Below are positions 9,033 through 18,195 of a stretch of 64,000 nt of DNA, in pieces. Numbering within the stretch: position 1 is the stretch's first letter; the number at the start of each line of letters is the position of its first letter. Origin of the DNA: Fen-1273 sp035516035 (GTDB taxonomy: Bacteria > Bacteroidota > Ignavibacteria > UBA10030 > UBA6906); assembly GCA_035516035.1 (NCBI GenBank), contig DATJAS010000108.1:1-64000 (forward strand). The letters run 5' to 3'. Position numbers and translations under genes: made by a program. The notes under the pieces are model-generated. The model did not search any database, was not told where the DNA came from, and worked only from the letters and a program-made list of their open reading frames with translations.

Positions 9033-9476
9033 TCACTGTTTCAGGACCGTCTCAGCAATGCTCTCGTAGCTATCCCCCTGCTTTTCCTGGTATTCCCTGT
9101 ACGTCGCCGGATTCCAGATCTCGATTCTCTCCAGCACGCCGATGATCCGCACCTCCCTGGTGATGCCGGCCATCGCGAGCAGTTCCCGGGGAATCGTGAT
9201 GCGGGACTGCGCGTCGAGCTTCGATTCAATCGCGTTCTCAAGGAGGAGGCGGGTGAAGTACCTGTGCCGCGGGTTCATCGAGGAGAGCGTGCGGATGGAA
9301 TTTTCCACCTTGAGCCATTCGTCCTGCGGGTAGACGAAGAGACAGCTTTCAAAGCCCCGCGTGATTGTAAACGTGTTGTTTGCTTCCGGGGAAACGTACT
9401 TTTTCAATCTCGCCGGGATATTGATCCTTCCTTTCCCGTCGACAGAATACGTATAGGAGCCTTTGAACGAGGACAT
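9033..9476 (-). CDS. mraZ: Transcriptional regulator MraZ
   Basis: AbrB-like DNA-binding protein that in E. coli represses its own dcw operon. The 147 residues contain two MraZ repeats, each with the D-x3-R core: DGKGRINIPARL near the start and DAQSRITIPREL in the second half. I start at ATG 9476 (MSSFKGSY) because GGGGAG lies 4 bases upstream; a TTG four codons earlier is also open. The leader contains phased MraZ-box repeats, which suggests autoregulation. Confidence 0.95.
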   Translation of the reverse strand: MSSFKGSYTYSVDGKGRINIPARLKKYVSPEANNTFTITRGFESCLFVYPQDEWLKVENSIRTLSSMNPRHRYFTRLLLENAIESKLDAQSRITIPRELLAMAGITREVRIIGVLERIEIWNPATYREYQEKQGDSYESIAETVLKQ

Positions 9477-9527
9477 ACGACTCCCCAAACCCCTTCAAAT
9501 TTAAGAAAAGAATCAGGTGGTGAGACC

Positions 9528-9552
9528 ACCCCTTCTCACCCACTTTTCCCCA
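9528..9552 (-). promoter_or_regulatory. Putative MraZ operator: three 5-base boxes at 10-base spacing
   Basis: Read on the minus strand: TGGGG (9552-9548), five bases, TGGGT (9542-9538), five bases, GGGGT (9532-9528). Two of three fit the TGGGN consensus described for E. coli MraZ, and the 5-base spacers match too. The array begins about 11 bases downstream of the -10 element, so bound MraZ would cover the early transcribed region. An adjacent 6-bp inverted repeat (GGTGGT/ACCACC, 9516-9530) overlaps the third box. Confidence 0.7.
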
Positions 9553-9563
9553 CCGTGGCTCTC

Positions 9564-9591
9564 AAGATACGCATTTGACGCAGAATGTCAA
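9564..9591 (-). promoter_or_regulatory. Sigma-70-type promoter of the mraZ/dcw operon
   Basis: Minus strand: -35 TTGACA (9591-9586), 16-base spacer, -10 TATCTT (9569-9564). The -35 is perfect and the -10 matches TATAAT at four of six positions. It lies about 88 bases upstream of the mraZ start in the only sizeable gap of this region. Confidence 0.65.
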
Positions 9592-9674
9592 GCTCAAATT
9601 GCTAAAATTGAGCTGTATTCGGCAGGAAATCTGCGAGGAAAGGGGAGTTTTTGTGTGGGGAGAATTTCCCAGCC

Positions 9675-12600
9675 TCAGACAGGGCGGGAGATCTTCTCAA
9701 GCAGATGAATTGCGCTGGCAATTCTGTCTCCTTCAATCTGGGAGAGCTTCACGGTAAGCGTGAGCCTCTTCCCCTCCTGGCGGAGCGCAGCTCGCTCCTT
9801 CTTCAGGAGCGGAACAGTCGACATGATGTGCGCAAACGTCTCTCCCGCGTAAAACCCGGCGTCGCTCTCGGGAGGGAATTCGGCCTCCAGCGCATCCCCG
9901 CTCAGAGAGACCTTTCTGAATCCGATGCGCGCGGCGGCCAGCCGGAGATTCACCATACCCATCAGGTTGTGTATTTCCACGGGGAACTTACCGAACCTGT
10001 CCTCCAGCTCCGCGCGGACCTCCTCGAGCTGCTCGGGACTCGAGAGCGCGTAGAGCCGCCTGTACACCGCAAGCCGCTCCGCGTCGCTTGCCATGTACGC
10101 CTCGGGGATAAACGCGTCGAGGTCGGTCTCCACCAGAGTCTCGCGCGCCGCAGGCGGCAGGGCCCCCCCGGGACCGGGGAGCTCGGCGAACTCCTCTTCC
10201 TTCAGTTCGCGCACGGCCTCCTCGAGAACTCTCGTGTACGTTTCAAACCCCATGTTCTCAATGAACCCGCTCTGCTCCGCTCCCAGAAGGTTCCCCGCTC
10301 CGCGGATCTCCAGGTCCCTCATCGCGAGGTTGAACCCGGACCCGAGCTCCGTGAACTCCTCCACCGCCTGCAGCCGCCGCACGGTCTGGCGCGGGAGGGC
10401 GCCCGGGGGGGGAGTGATGAGGAACGCGTAGGCCTGAACGTTCGAACGGCCGACGCGCCCCCTGAGCTGGTAAAGCTCCGCCATACCGAAGCGGTCCGCC
10501 CGGTTGATAAATATCGTGTTCACGTTCGGGATATCCAGACCCGACTCGATGATCTTCGTCGCAACGAGCACGTCGCATTCCTTTTCCAGGAACGACATCA
10601 TCACCGCTTCCAGCTCGTGCGCGGGCATCTGTCCGTGCGCCGAGCGGAGCCGCGCGGAGCCAAGTATCCTCCGGAGCCGCGCGACAAGGTCGTCCATCGT
10701 CTGCACCCTGTCATGGACGAAGTAGACCTGCCCCCCACGGCGCAGTTCCCGCGTGACTGCGTCCGCGATGATATCGTCGTTCCACTGCAGGATCTCGGTC
10801 ATGACCGGAAGCCGGTTCCGGGGCGGCGTGGCGATCACGGAGAGATCGCGCGCCCCCATGAGCGAGAAATGAAGCGTGCGGGGAATCGGCGTGGCCGTAA
10901 GCGAGAGCGTGTCGACCTCGGCCTTCATCTGCCGTATCTTCTCCTTGGCGGCCACGCCGAAGCGGTGCTCCTCGTCGATAATGAGGAGGCCGATCGCCCT
11001 GAACGTCACGTCGCGCGAGAGGACGCGGTGGGTCCCGATGACGATGTCGATGCTCCCTTCGGCGAGCCGCCTGACGACCGCCTGCTGCTCCGCCTTCGAG
11101 CGGAAGCGGGACAGCACCTCCAGGTGAACGCCGTAGCGGGCGAGGCGGTCGCGGAACGTGTTGAAATGCTGCATCGCGAGGATGGTGGTCGGGACCAGCA
11201 CCGCCGCCTGTTTGCCGTCCAGCACGGCCTTGAACGCCGCGCGCACGGCGACCTCGGTCTTGCCGAACCCGACGTCGCCGCAGATCAGGCGATCCATCGG
11301 GTGCGGCTCCTCCATGTCCTTCTTGACGTCCAGTGTCGCCTTTGCCTGGTCGAACGTGTCCTCGTACATGAACGACGCCTCAAGCTCCTTCTGCCACGGC
11401 GAGTCGGGCGAGAAGGCAAACCCGTCGGAGCGTTTGCGCCGGGCGTAGAGCGCGATCAGCTCCCGCGCGATATCCTTGACTTTCTTCGTGGCCCGGGCCT
11501 TGAGACGGTCCCATTCTCCGCTCCCGAGCCGGGAGAGGGCCGGGACATGTCCCTCGCGCGAGGAGTACTTCTGGAGCTTCCCGACGAAGTTCAGGTTCAC
11601 GAACAGCGTGTCCTTCCCCTCGTAGAGGATCTTCACCACTTCCTGCTCGGCGCCCCCAACGCTTATTCTCTTCATGCCGTCGTAGCGGCCGATGCCGAAA
11701 TCCTGGTGCACCACGAAATCCCCACGGCGGAGCATCTGGATCTCCCGCTCCGTGAAGCCGCGGAATTTCGGTCCGCGGCGCCTGCCGCGCCGCTTCAACC
11801 GGTTGAAGATCTGGTGCTCGGCGTAGAGCGCCAAGCGCGCCCCCGGGAGCACGAACCCCCCGTGGAACGCGTCGAGTCCGAAGCGAACCCCCTCCAGCGC
11901 GACGGCCGGTTCGGCTTCCTGCGGCGTTCCGCCGGGAATGCTCTTCAGGAGGTCCTTCAGGCGCGCGATCTCCGCGTTGGTGTCCGAAGTGCAGTAAATC
12001 GCGTACCCCTCCCGCTGCAGTCCGGCGATGTCGGCGCGCAGCGCGGCAATGCTCCCGTTGAACGCCGTCTGGTGCCGCGCGCCGAAGTCGATCGCCCCGG
12101 CTCGGCCGGCCGGGAGAGCCTCGAATGAGATCCTGCGGAAGAGCGCGAGGAGCTCGTTGATGAGTTCGCCCGTGAGCCGTCCCTCCCTCGCCGGAGTGAA
12201 TGCCGCACGCATGGCATCGGGCTCCTCGAGAACGACCGTGGCGTTCTCGCGGAGGTAGTCGAGTATCGCAACGGGCGCGTCAGGAGCGGTCTCCCCGGTC
12301 GGACGGAAGAGGTCGGGCACGATCGCGGCCGCGCTCAGCTCACGAATGGAGCGCTGCGAGACCGGATCGAACTCCCGTATCGATTCGATCGAGTCGCCCG
12401 CGAACTCGGCCCGGACGGGATTCTCGCCCGCATACGTGTACACATCAAGTATCCCTCCCCGCACGGAGAAGTCCCCGTGCGCCTCAACGAAGTCCTTCTG
12501 CTCGAACCCCGACTGCCTGAGCGAACGGACGAGCGCGTCGAAATCGGCAGGTTCCCCTTTCGCGAGTTGTATGGCGTTGCGCCGGAGGGCTGACGCGGGG

Positions 12601-12971
12601 GGGAGCGGTGTGGCGAGACCTGCATGGGAGGTGACCACCACCGCCGCGGGGTTTTCCGCAAGCGAGCGGAGCGCCTGGACGTCCCCCACGCCGCTCTCCA
12701 CGGAGTGCGCGTGCGGCGATCCTGATCCCGTGAAGAAGCGCACCGCATCTCCCCCCAGAAGAAGAGCCAGATCGTCCCGCACCTCTTCGGCGACCCCCTG
12801 GTCTGCGGCCACGTAGAGCACCTGGCAGGCGAGCCGGTCCCGTATCCCGGCGGTGATGAACGACGGGAGTGAGCCCGCGAACCCTCTGACCGTCACGGCG
12901 GGGCCGGAGGAGGAGAGGAGAAGCTTGAAGGCGTCGAGCTCTTCGATCCGTGCGCGTATCTCTTCGATCAT
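9675..12971 (-). CDS. mfd: Transcription-repair coupling factor
   Basis: Mfd pushes stalled RNA polymerase off DNA lesions and recruits UvrA. The 1098-residue length fits. Order: a UvrB-like N-terminal region, the RNA-polymerase-interacting domain (FVVHQDFGIGRYDGMKRI), then the RecG-like translocase with Walker A GDVGFGKTEVAVRAAF, DEEHRFG, SLTATPIPRTLHFSL and QLRGRVGRS, and the C-terminal TRCF domain. It stands alone between murQ and mraZ. The start (MIEEIRARIEEL) has no strong ribosome-binding site. Confidence 0.96.
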   Translation of the reverse strand: MIEEIRARIEELDAFKLLLSSSGPAVTVRGFAGSLPSFITAGIRDRLACQVLYVAADQGVAEEVRDDLALLLGGDAVRFFTGSGSPHAHSVESGVGDVQALRSLAENPAAVVVTSHAGLATPLPPASALRRNAIQLAKGEPADFDALVRSLRQSGFEQKDFVEAHGDFSVRGGILDVYTYAGENPVRAEFAGDSIESIREFDPVSQRSIRELSAAAIVPDLFRPTGETAPDAPVAILDYLRENATVVLEEPDAMRAAFTPAREGRLTGELINELLALFRRISFEALPAGRAGAIDFGARHQTAFNGSIAALRADIAGLQREGYAIYCTSDTNAEIARLKDLLKSIPGGTPQEAEPAVALEGVRFGLDAFHGGFVLPGARLALYAEHQIFNRLKRRGRRRGPKFRGFTEREIQMLRRGDFVVHQDFGIGRYDGMKRISVGGAEQEVVKILYEGKDTLFVNLNFVGKLQKYSSREGHVPALSRLGSGEWDRLKARATKKVKDIARELIALYARRKRSDGFAFSPDSPWQKELEASFMYEDTFDQAKATLDVKKDMEEPHPMDRLICGDVGFGKTEVAVRAAFKAVLDGKQAAVLVPTTILAMQHFNTFRDRLARYGVHLEVLSRFRSKAEQQAVVRRLAEGSIDIVIGTHRVLSRDVTFRAIGLLIIDEEHRFGVAAKEKIRQMKAEVDTLSLTATPIPRTLHFSLMGARDLSVIATPPRNRLPVMTEILQWNDDIIADAVTRELRRGGQVYFVHDRVQTMDDLVARLRRILGSARLRSAHGQMPAHELEAVMMSFLEKECDVLVATKIIESGLDIPNVNTIFINRADRFGMAELYQLRGRVGRSNVQAYAFLITPPPGALPRQTVRRLQAVEEFTELGSGFNLAMRDLEIRGAGNLLGAEQSGFIENMGFETYTRVLEEAVRELKEEEFAELPGPGGALPPAARETLVETDLDAFIPEAYMASDAERLAVYRRLYALSSPEQLEEVRAELEDRFGKFPVEIHNLMGMVNLRLAAARIGFRKVSLSGDALEAEFPPESDAGFYAGETFAHIMSTVPLLKKERAALRQEGKRLTLTVKLSQIEGDRIASAIHLLEKISRPV

Positions 12972-13062
12972 GGTAAGGCCTGAACGCAGTACGCCCCTCC
13001 AGCGCCTCCCCGGTGGGCGGGGTGACGCCGGAAGGGTCTCTCCGGGCGATGCGGCCGGGACG

Positions 13063-14004
13063 CTAGCGCCCCGGAGCAGCTCCCTGTTTCAGCGTGATTG
13101 CCCCCCGCACAGTTCCCCCCGCCCCTTCAACGAGCGATCGCGCCTCGACCGCGCCAACGCCGGTCGCCGCCATGACGATCCCCGTCTTCACATGCCCGCC
13201 GGAGGCTTCCAGAATCTCCGCAGCGCGTTCGTAGGGGACGCCGGTGGCAAGTACGATGATCCGCTTTGCACGCTCGACGAGCTTCCGGTTCGTGAGCTGG
13301 AGATCGACCATCATATTCTGGTAGACCTTGCCGAGGTTGACCATTGCCGCGGTGGTGAGCATGTTCAAGACCAGCTTCTGCGCGGTGCCGGACTTCATGC
13401 GCGTCGAGCCCATGAGGACCTCCGGGCCAACTTCGGGGCAGATCGCAACGTCCACCTCCAGATCAAACTCCGCCCGGGGGTTCGTCGTGATGTAGACGGT
13501 CCGCGCGCCCAGCTCGCGGGCGCGCGCCACTGCAGCCACGACGTACGGCGTCCTGCGACTGGCCGCAATGCCGCAAACGACATCGCGCGCGCCGACATTC
13601 AGATCATCGACGTCGCGCCTGGCCTGCGCCGTGTCATCCTCCGCCCCTTCCTGGGAGCGGAACATCGCGCTCTGTCCTCCCGCAAGTATGCCGCGCACGA
13701 GCGAGGGATCCGTGCCGAAGGTCGGCGGGCACTCGGAGGCATCAACAACACCGAGTCGGCCGCTCGTTCCCGCGCCGAAGTAAAGGAGGCGCCCGCCGTT
13801 GCGCAGTGCATGGACGACCAGCTCCACAGCCTCCGCGATGTAGGGAATCTCCCGCTCGACGGCCAGCGGCACCAGCTTGTCCTGTGCGTTGATCAGCCTG
13901 AGGGCCGCCTCCGTCGGGAGCCGGTCGAGGTCCATTGATGCGGGGTTTCGCTGCTCGGTGAGAAGCCTCGCCAGAGCGTCGTGGAGTTCCTTTGCTTTGC
14001 TCAT
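13063..14004 (-). CDS. murQ: N-acetylmuramic acid 6-phosphate etherase
   Basis: Cleaves the lactyl ether of MurNAc-6-phosphate in peptidoglycan recycling. A SIS-domain protein of 313 residues with the phosphosugar motif FGAGTSGRLGVVDASECPPTFG, GSTRMKSGTAQKLVLNML and NRKLVERAKRI, all characteristic of MurQ. It lies 29 bases beyond rsmG, in the position where many bacteria carry parAB. No AnmK or PTS partner is visible, so the source of the substrate is unknown. Confidence 0.94.
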   Translation of the reverse strand: MSKAKELHDALARLLTEQRNPASMDLDRLPTEAALRLINAQDKLVPLAVEREIPYIAEAVELVVHALRNGGRLLYFGAGTSGRLGVVDASECPPTFGTDPSLVRGILAGGQSAMFRSQEGAEDDTAQARRDVDDLNVGARDVVCGIAASRRTPYVVAAVARARELGARTVYITTNPRAEFDLEVDVAICPEVGPEVLMGSTRMKSGTAQKLVLNMLTTAAMVNLGKVYQNMMVDLQLTNRKLVERAKRIIVLATGVPYERAAEILEASGGHVKTGIVMAATGVGAVEARSLVEGAGGTVRGAITLKQGAAPGR

Positions 14005-14033
14005 GCCGTTCTTACAATAACGGATATAAGTAT

Positions 14034-14741
14034 TCAGAAGAACGCGGCAACCAGTTTCTTGTCCTCGAGGCCCAGCGACGTGCTGCCGGGAAACGAGAGT
14101 GCCGTGACGGAAACGGAGATGAGGCGGCCCTTCAAGCGCGCGGCCGCAATTTCCTTTTCGAGGTCTCCCCCTTTGAGCGCAACGAGGGCGGGGGGATGAA
14201 CGCGGTCCGAATTCTCCACGGGCATGCCTCCCCTCTTCTTCAGGTAGGGGCGCGACCAGCGGGCGAGATTTTCAAGCGGTGCGACTGCCCGCGTGAAGAC
14301 ATAATCAAACGCGCCGGCAGCTCCAGGCGTCGCCGACAGCTCCTCCGCCCGACCTGTCCAGACAGAGACCCCCGCCAGGGCGAGAGAACTGACCATTTCC
14401 TGGAGAGCGACGGTTTTCTTCTTTATCGAATCGAGGAGAACCATGTTGATGTCCGGACGAGCGATCGCCAGCGGGATCCCCGGGAATCCCCCTCCGCTTC
14501 CGAGATCAAGCGTTCGCGACGAGGGGGGGATGTCGACGCAAAAGAGTATCGAGAGACTGTGGAGAACATGGCTGTACCAGATGTTCTCCTCGTCCCTCCT
14601 GGAAATCAGATTGATCTTTCTGTTCCATTCGAGCACGCACCGGACGTACTCAGAGAGAAGCCCGGACTGCTCCCCGGTAAGATCAAGGCCATTCTCACGG
14701 CATCTCTTCTGGAGCTCTGGCGGGAGCGTGGCCCTGTTCAT
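14034..14741 (-). CDS. rsmG: 16S rRNA (guanine(527)-N(7))-methyltransferase
   Basis: Methylates N7 of G527 in 16S rRNA. The 235 residues carry LEWNRKINLISRR near residue 40, the SAM-binding LDLGSGGGFPGIPLAI, LLDSIKKKTVALQEM and ALKGGDLEKEI typical of RsmG (GidB). The normal mnmG-rsmG neighbourhood supports the call. Instead of a clear ribosome-binding site, the leader contains a perfect parS palindrome 10 bases upstream of the ATG. Confidence 0.95.
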   Translation of the reverse strand: MNRATLPPELQKRCRENGLDLTGEQSGLLSEYVRCVLEWNRKINLISRRDEENIWYSHVLHSLSILFCVDIPPSSRTLDLGSGGGFPGIPLAIARPDINMVLLDSIKKKTVALQEMVSSLALAGVSVWTGRAEELSATPGAAGAFDYVFTRAVAPLENLARWSRPYLKKRGGMPVENSDRVHPPALVALKGGDLEKEIAAARLKGRLISVSVTALSFPGSTSLGLEDKKLVAAFF

Positions 14742-14750
14742 CGGTCTGGA

Positions 14751-14766
14751 TGTTTCACGTGAAACA
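14751..14766. promoter_or_regulatory. parS centromere site 1
   Basis: TGTTTCACGTGAAACA, a perfect 16-bp palindrome matching the bacterial parS consensus bound by ParB. The symmetry extends to 20 bp (14749-14768). It fills the 25-base gap between rsmG and mnmG, 6 kb from the inferred origin, where chromosomal parS sites usually cluster. Confidence 0.93.
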
Positions 14767-16647
14767 TCACTTCATCAGTGTTATGAGAAGGACTGAAATG
14801 TCGGCCGGCGTTACACCGCTTATCCGCGCAGCCTGCCCGATCGATCTGGGCCTGATCCGACTGAGCTTCTCTTTCGCCTCGGCGCTGAGCGATCGGACGT
14901 TCCTGAACTCAAGTTCATCGGGAATCTCGATCGACTCGCTCGAGGCAAAGGATTTCACTTCATCCTCCTGCCGCTTCAGGTAACCCTCGTACTTTGTTTC
15001 GATCTCAACTCTCTCCATGGCGAGAGCATCATCACGGAGGGCGCGGAGCGCGGGCTCATCGCCGGTGCCATGGACACCGAGGAGGCCTTCGAGCGTGATG
15101 CCCGAGCGTTTCAGCAAACGTCCAAGCGCTTCGCTCTCGGTGAGAGGCTCGCTCATGCAGCTTTCGAGATAGCCGTTGGCCGAAGCCGGCGATATGCGGA
15201 TTTCTGAGAGCCTTCTCTTCGCCTCTTCGATTCTCTCTTCCTTCTCATTCAGGCGCCGGATGACTTTTTCCGGTATCAATCCGAGTGCGTAGCCTTTGCG
15301 CATCAGCCTGGAGTCCGCATTATCCTGGCGCAGCAGCAGCCTGTACTCGGCCCGCGAGGTGAATATCCTGTATGGCTCGTCCGTCCCCTTGTTGATCAAG
15401 TCGTCGATCATCACGCCGATGTACGCTTCATCTCTTCCGAGCGTGAATGGCGGGCGCGCGGTGCACCTAAGCGCGGAATTGATCCCCGCGATGAGCCCCT
15501 GGCCGGCGGCTTCCTCGTATCCACTTGTCCCATTGATCTGCCCGGCCAGGAAGAGCCCCTTCACGAGCTTTGTCTCGAGCGTGTGGCTCACCTGGTGGGG
15601 GGGAATATAGTCATACTCTACTGCGTAGCCCGGCCTGAGCATCACGCAGGATCGGAGCCCTGGGATCGTGGTGAGCGCCTTCAGTTGAACATCCGCCGGA
15701 AGACTAGTCGAGAACCCGTTCATATAGACGATGTCAGTATCATAGCCTTCCCTCTCAAGGAATATCTGGTGCCTCTCCCTGTCGGCGAACCTGTTGATCT
15801 TGTCCTCGATGGAGGGACAGTACCTCGGCCCAACCCCGCGGATCCTCCCGGTGAACATCGGTGACCGGTCAAAACCGCTGCGGAGTACGGCGTGAGTCTC
15901 ACTATTCGTGTAAGTGAGGTACATCGGGATCTGCCGATTGGAGATTCTCTCGTTCTGGAACGAGAAGGGGCGGGGGGGATCGTCCCCGTTCTGGATCTCG
16001 GTCTCGGCAAGATCAATCGTCTTCAGGCTGAGGCGCGGCGGGGTCCCTGTTTTGAGCCGTCCCGTTGAGAATCCGAGCGATGCGAGCCGTTCGCTCACAC
16101 CCGATGATGCAGGCTCACCATACCTCCCGCCTGATGTCGCGGTCGTCCCTGTGTGCATGACGCCATTGAGGAACGTCCCGGTGCAGAGTATGAGGGACAT
16201 GCATTCTATGAATTCCCCGCTGTCAATGGTCACGCCGCGCACGGATCCCCCTTCGACGAGCATGTCACTCAGGCCCCCTTTCAGGATCCGGAGCCCCTGC
16301 TGGCAATCGATGCGCTGTCGGGCCTCACGGCTGTACCACTCCCTGTCATTTTGAGAACGGGGGGACCAAACCGCCGGTCCTTTTGAGCGGTTGAGCATCC
16401 TGAAATGTATGCCGGTAGCGTCAGCGATCTTTCCCATCTCTCCCCCCAGTGCATCGACCTCCCGGACGATGTGCCCCTTGGCCGTCCCCCCGATCGCGGG
16501 GTTGCAGGACATCCTCCCGATGGCGCTTGCATCCATCGTGAGCAGGAGTGTCTCACATCCCATCCTGGCAGCTGCCAACGCGGCCTCAATGCCGGCGTGC
16601 CCCCCCCCTACGACTATTATGTCTACTCTCTTCCCGGACACTGGCAC
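14767..16647 (-). CDS. mnmG: tRNA uridine-5-carboxymethylaminomethyl modification enzyme MnmG
   Basis: FAD-dependent partner of MnmE for wobble U34 modification. The 626 residues start with the FAD fold VDIIVVGGGHAGIEAALAAA and contain NPAIGGTAKGHIVREVDALGG, the RLKTGTPPRL signature, MLRPGYAVEYDYI and LFLAGQINGTSGYEEAAGQG. The frame opens at GTG 16647; a second GTG two codons later also fits. Neither has a clear Shine-Dalgarno sequence, because a parS palindrome occupies the position. Confidence 0.96.
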   Translation of the reverse strand: MPVSGKRVDIIVVGGGHAGIEAALAAARMGCETLLLTMDASAIGRMSCNPAIGGTAKGHIVREVDALGGEMGKIADATGIHFRMLNRSKGPAVWSPRSQNDREWYSREARQRIDCQQGLRILKGGLSDMLVEGGSVRGVTIDSGEFIECMSLILCTGTFLNGVMHTGTTATSGGRYGEPASSGVSERLASLGFSTGRLKTGTPPRLSLKTIDLAETEIQNGDDPPRPFSFQNERISNRQIPMYLTYTNSETHAVLRSGFDRSPMFTGRIRGVGPRYCPSIEDKINRFADRERHQIFLEREGYDTDIVYMNGFSTSLPADVQLKALTTIPGLRSCVMLRPGYAVEYDYIPPHQVSHTLETKLVKGLFLAGQINGTSGYEEAAGQGLIAGINSALRCTARPPFTLGRDEAYIGVMIDDLINKGTDEPYRIFTSRAEYRLLLRQDNADSRLMRKGYALGLIPEKVIRRLNEKEERIEEAKRRLSEIRISPASANGYLESCMSEPLTESEALGRLLKRSGITLEGLLGVHGTGDEPALRALRDDALAMERVEIETKYEGYLKRQEDEVKSFASSESIEIPDELEFRNVRSLSAEAKEKLSRIRPRSIGQAARISGVTPADISVLLITLMK

Positions 16648-16650
16648 TCA

Positions 16651-16666
16651 TGTTTCACGTGAAACA
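16651..16666. promoter_or_regulatory. parS centromere site 2
   Basis: A second perfect TGTTTCACGTGAAACA, in the 20-base gap between mnmE and mnmG, exactly 1900 bases from site 1. Two identical copies of a 16-bp palindrome in adjacent gaps near the origin make chance very unlikely. No parA or parB lies in the window, so they must be elsewhere. Confidence 0.93.
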
Positions 16667-16667
16667 C

Positions 16668-18062
16668 TCACTTCCCAATGCAAAACTCGGAGAATATTGT
16701 GTTCAGGATATCCTCGCTCGTTACTTCGCCCGTGATCTCCCCGAGTGCGGAAAGGGCCTCGCGGATGTCGATTGCGACGAATTCATTCGTCAGCCCGTCG
16801 CGAAGCGACTGTATTGCCCCCTCTATGAGCCGGGCCCCCTTGCGGAGAATCCTCTCATGCCGTTCGCTGAGTATCGGGAGCGATTCATCGGTCTCCACCC
16901 CGTCAGCCCCGGTAGCGTTCACCATCGCTCCGGTGAGCTCATGCACTCCCTCCCCGGTTAGAGCAGAGAGGCTGACAGTAACGTATTCCCCTTTCCCCAG
17001 GGCAATTCTGCCCAGACCCGCTGCTCGGCCCGCGGCGAGATCGATCTTGTTTGCCACGAATATGAGGCGGTGATGCTCATCCGTGGGGATCAGGGCAAAT
17101 GTCCTCTCCGCCTCCTCGGGACCAGATCTGGCGTCTGTCACGATGAGAATAATATCGGCTTCGCTGGCGCTCTCAACCGCGCGCGCGATACCAGCCTGTT
17201 CGACCGGGTCATCCGCTTCCCGGAGGCCGGCTGTGTCCCTCAGCGAGAAGAGAACTCCGCCGAGCGTCACGCTCTCCTCGATATAATCGCGGGTCGTACC
17301 GGCGACCGGCGTGACGATGGCGCGGCTTTCCCTGAGGAGAGCGTTAAAGAGGCTCGACTTCCCCGCGTTGGGGGGACCGGTGATGGCGACAGATATCCCG
17401 TCCCGGTACATTCTCCCACGCGTGAACGACGCGGACATCTCATCGAGGCGCGCTCGAAGCTCCTCCATCTTCCGCTCGATCTCATCGGGCGTCACCACGG
17501 TGAGCCCTTCCTCGGCGAAATCAAGGTCCAACTCCAATAACGAACATAGACGTTTCATCCCCTCGCGGAGCTTCCCGATTTCTCCCGCAAGTCGCCCGTT
17601 CAACTGCCCAAGAGAAGCCCGGCGCGCGCGGTCGGTCCTTGCAGCGATCAGTGCGGCCACTGCTTCCGCCCGCGAGAGATCCATCTTCCCGTTGAGGAAG
17701 GCTCTCCGCGTGAACTCACCCGGGGCGGCCTCGCGCGAGCCTGCGGCAATGAGAGCACCCAGGACCCCGCGCGACACGAGGAGACCGCCGTGGCAGCTCA
17801 CTTCCACCACGTCCTCACCGGTGTAAGAGCGCGGGGCCCTGAACACGGTCGCCAGGCACTCGTCGATCTCCTCCCCGGTGAGAGCAAGGATCTTCCCGTG
17901 GTGAACGGTGAAGCCCCGGGCGGAAGCAAGCGGCCGCCGGCCCCGGAAGACGCGGTCGGCAATTTCGAGCGCCCGCGCGCCGCTCAGGCGGATCACGGCG
18001 ATCGCTCCCTCTCCAGGGGGAGTCGCAAGCGCGGCTATCGTATCGTCGGGAAGTATCTTCAC
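16668..18062 (-). CDS. mnmE: tRNA modification GTPase MnmE
   Basis: Potassium-dependent GTPase that acts with MnmG on tRNA U34. The N-terminal formyl-THF-binding domain begins LPDDTIAALATPPGEGAIAV. A helical domain follows, holding the G domain with GPPNAGKSSLFNALL, DTAG and NKID, and the protein ends in the family-specific FCIGK. The open frame reaches 18230, but the usual N-terminus lies much later. I prefer GTG 18062, which has GGAG five bases upstream; ATG 18080 is the alternative. Confidence 0.94.
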   Translation of the reverse strand: MKILPDDTIAALATPPGEGAIAVIRLSGARALEIADRVFRGRRPLASARGFTVHHGKILALTGEEIDECLATVFRAPRSYTGEDVVEVSCHGGLLVSRGVLGALIAAGSREAAPGEFTRRAFLNGKMDLSRAEAVAALIAARTDRARRASLGQLNGRLAGEIGKLREGMKRLCSLLELDLDFAEEGLTVVTPDEIERKMEELRARLDEMSASFTRGRMYRDGISVAITGPPNAGKSSLFNALLRESRAIVTPVAGTTRDYIEESVTLGGVLFSLRDTAGLREADDPVEQAGIARAVESASEADIILIVTDARSGPEEAERTFALIPTDEHHRLIFVANKIDLAAGRAAGLGRIALGKGEYVTVSLSALTGEGVHELTGAMVNATGADGVETDESLPILSERHERILRKGARLIEGAIQSLRDGLTNEFVAIDIREALSALGEITGEVTSEDILNTIFSEFCIGK

Positions 18063-18138
18063 GGTGACTCCGGGAGGCATGATCAAACTACGGTTTTCCC
18101 CCTGTATTATCAACGAACGTCCATCGACTGAAACGGCA

Positions 18139-18167
18139 GCGCCCCGCGGGCTCAGCCCGCGGGGCGC
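18139..18167. terminator. Very stable GC hairpin between yidC and mnmE
   Basis: A 13-bp perfect stem with a 3-base loop (arms 18139-18151 and 18155-18167, core GCCCCGCGGGC). It sits 29 bases beyond the yidC stop and before mnmE. No T tract follows on either strand, so it is not a classical intrinsic terminator; it may stabilise the yidC 3' end, attenuate readthrough or act with Rho. Confidence 0.55.
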
Positions 18168-18195
18168 GTGCACCTCAGTACACGATGGGCACGGC

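Noticed and set aside
9651..12128. 825-codon plus-strand open frame opposite mfd
   Set aside because: Antisense shadow of the convincing mfd gene; composition is typical of reversed GC-rich codons.
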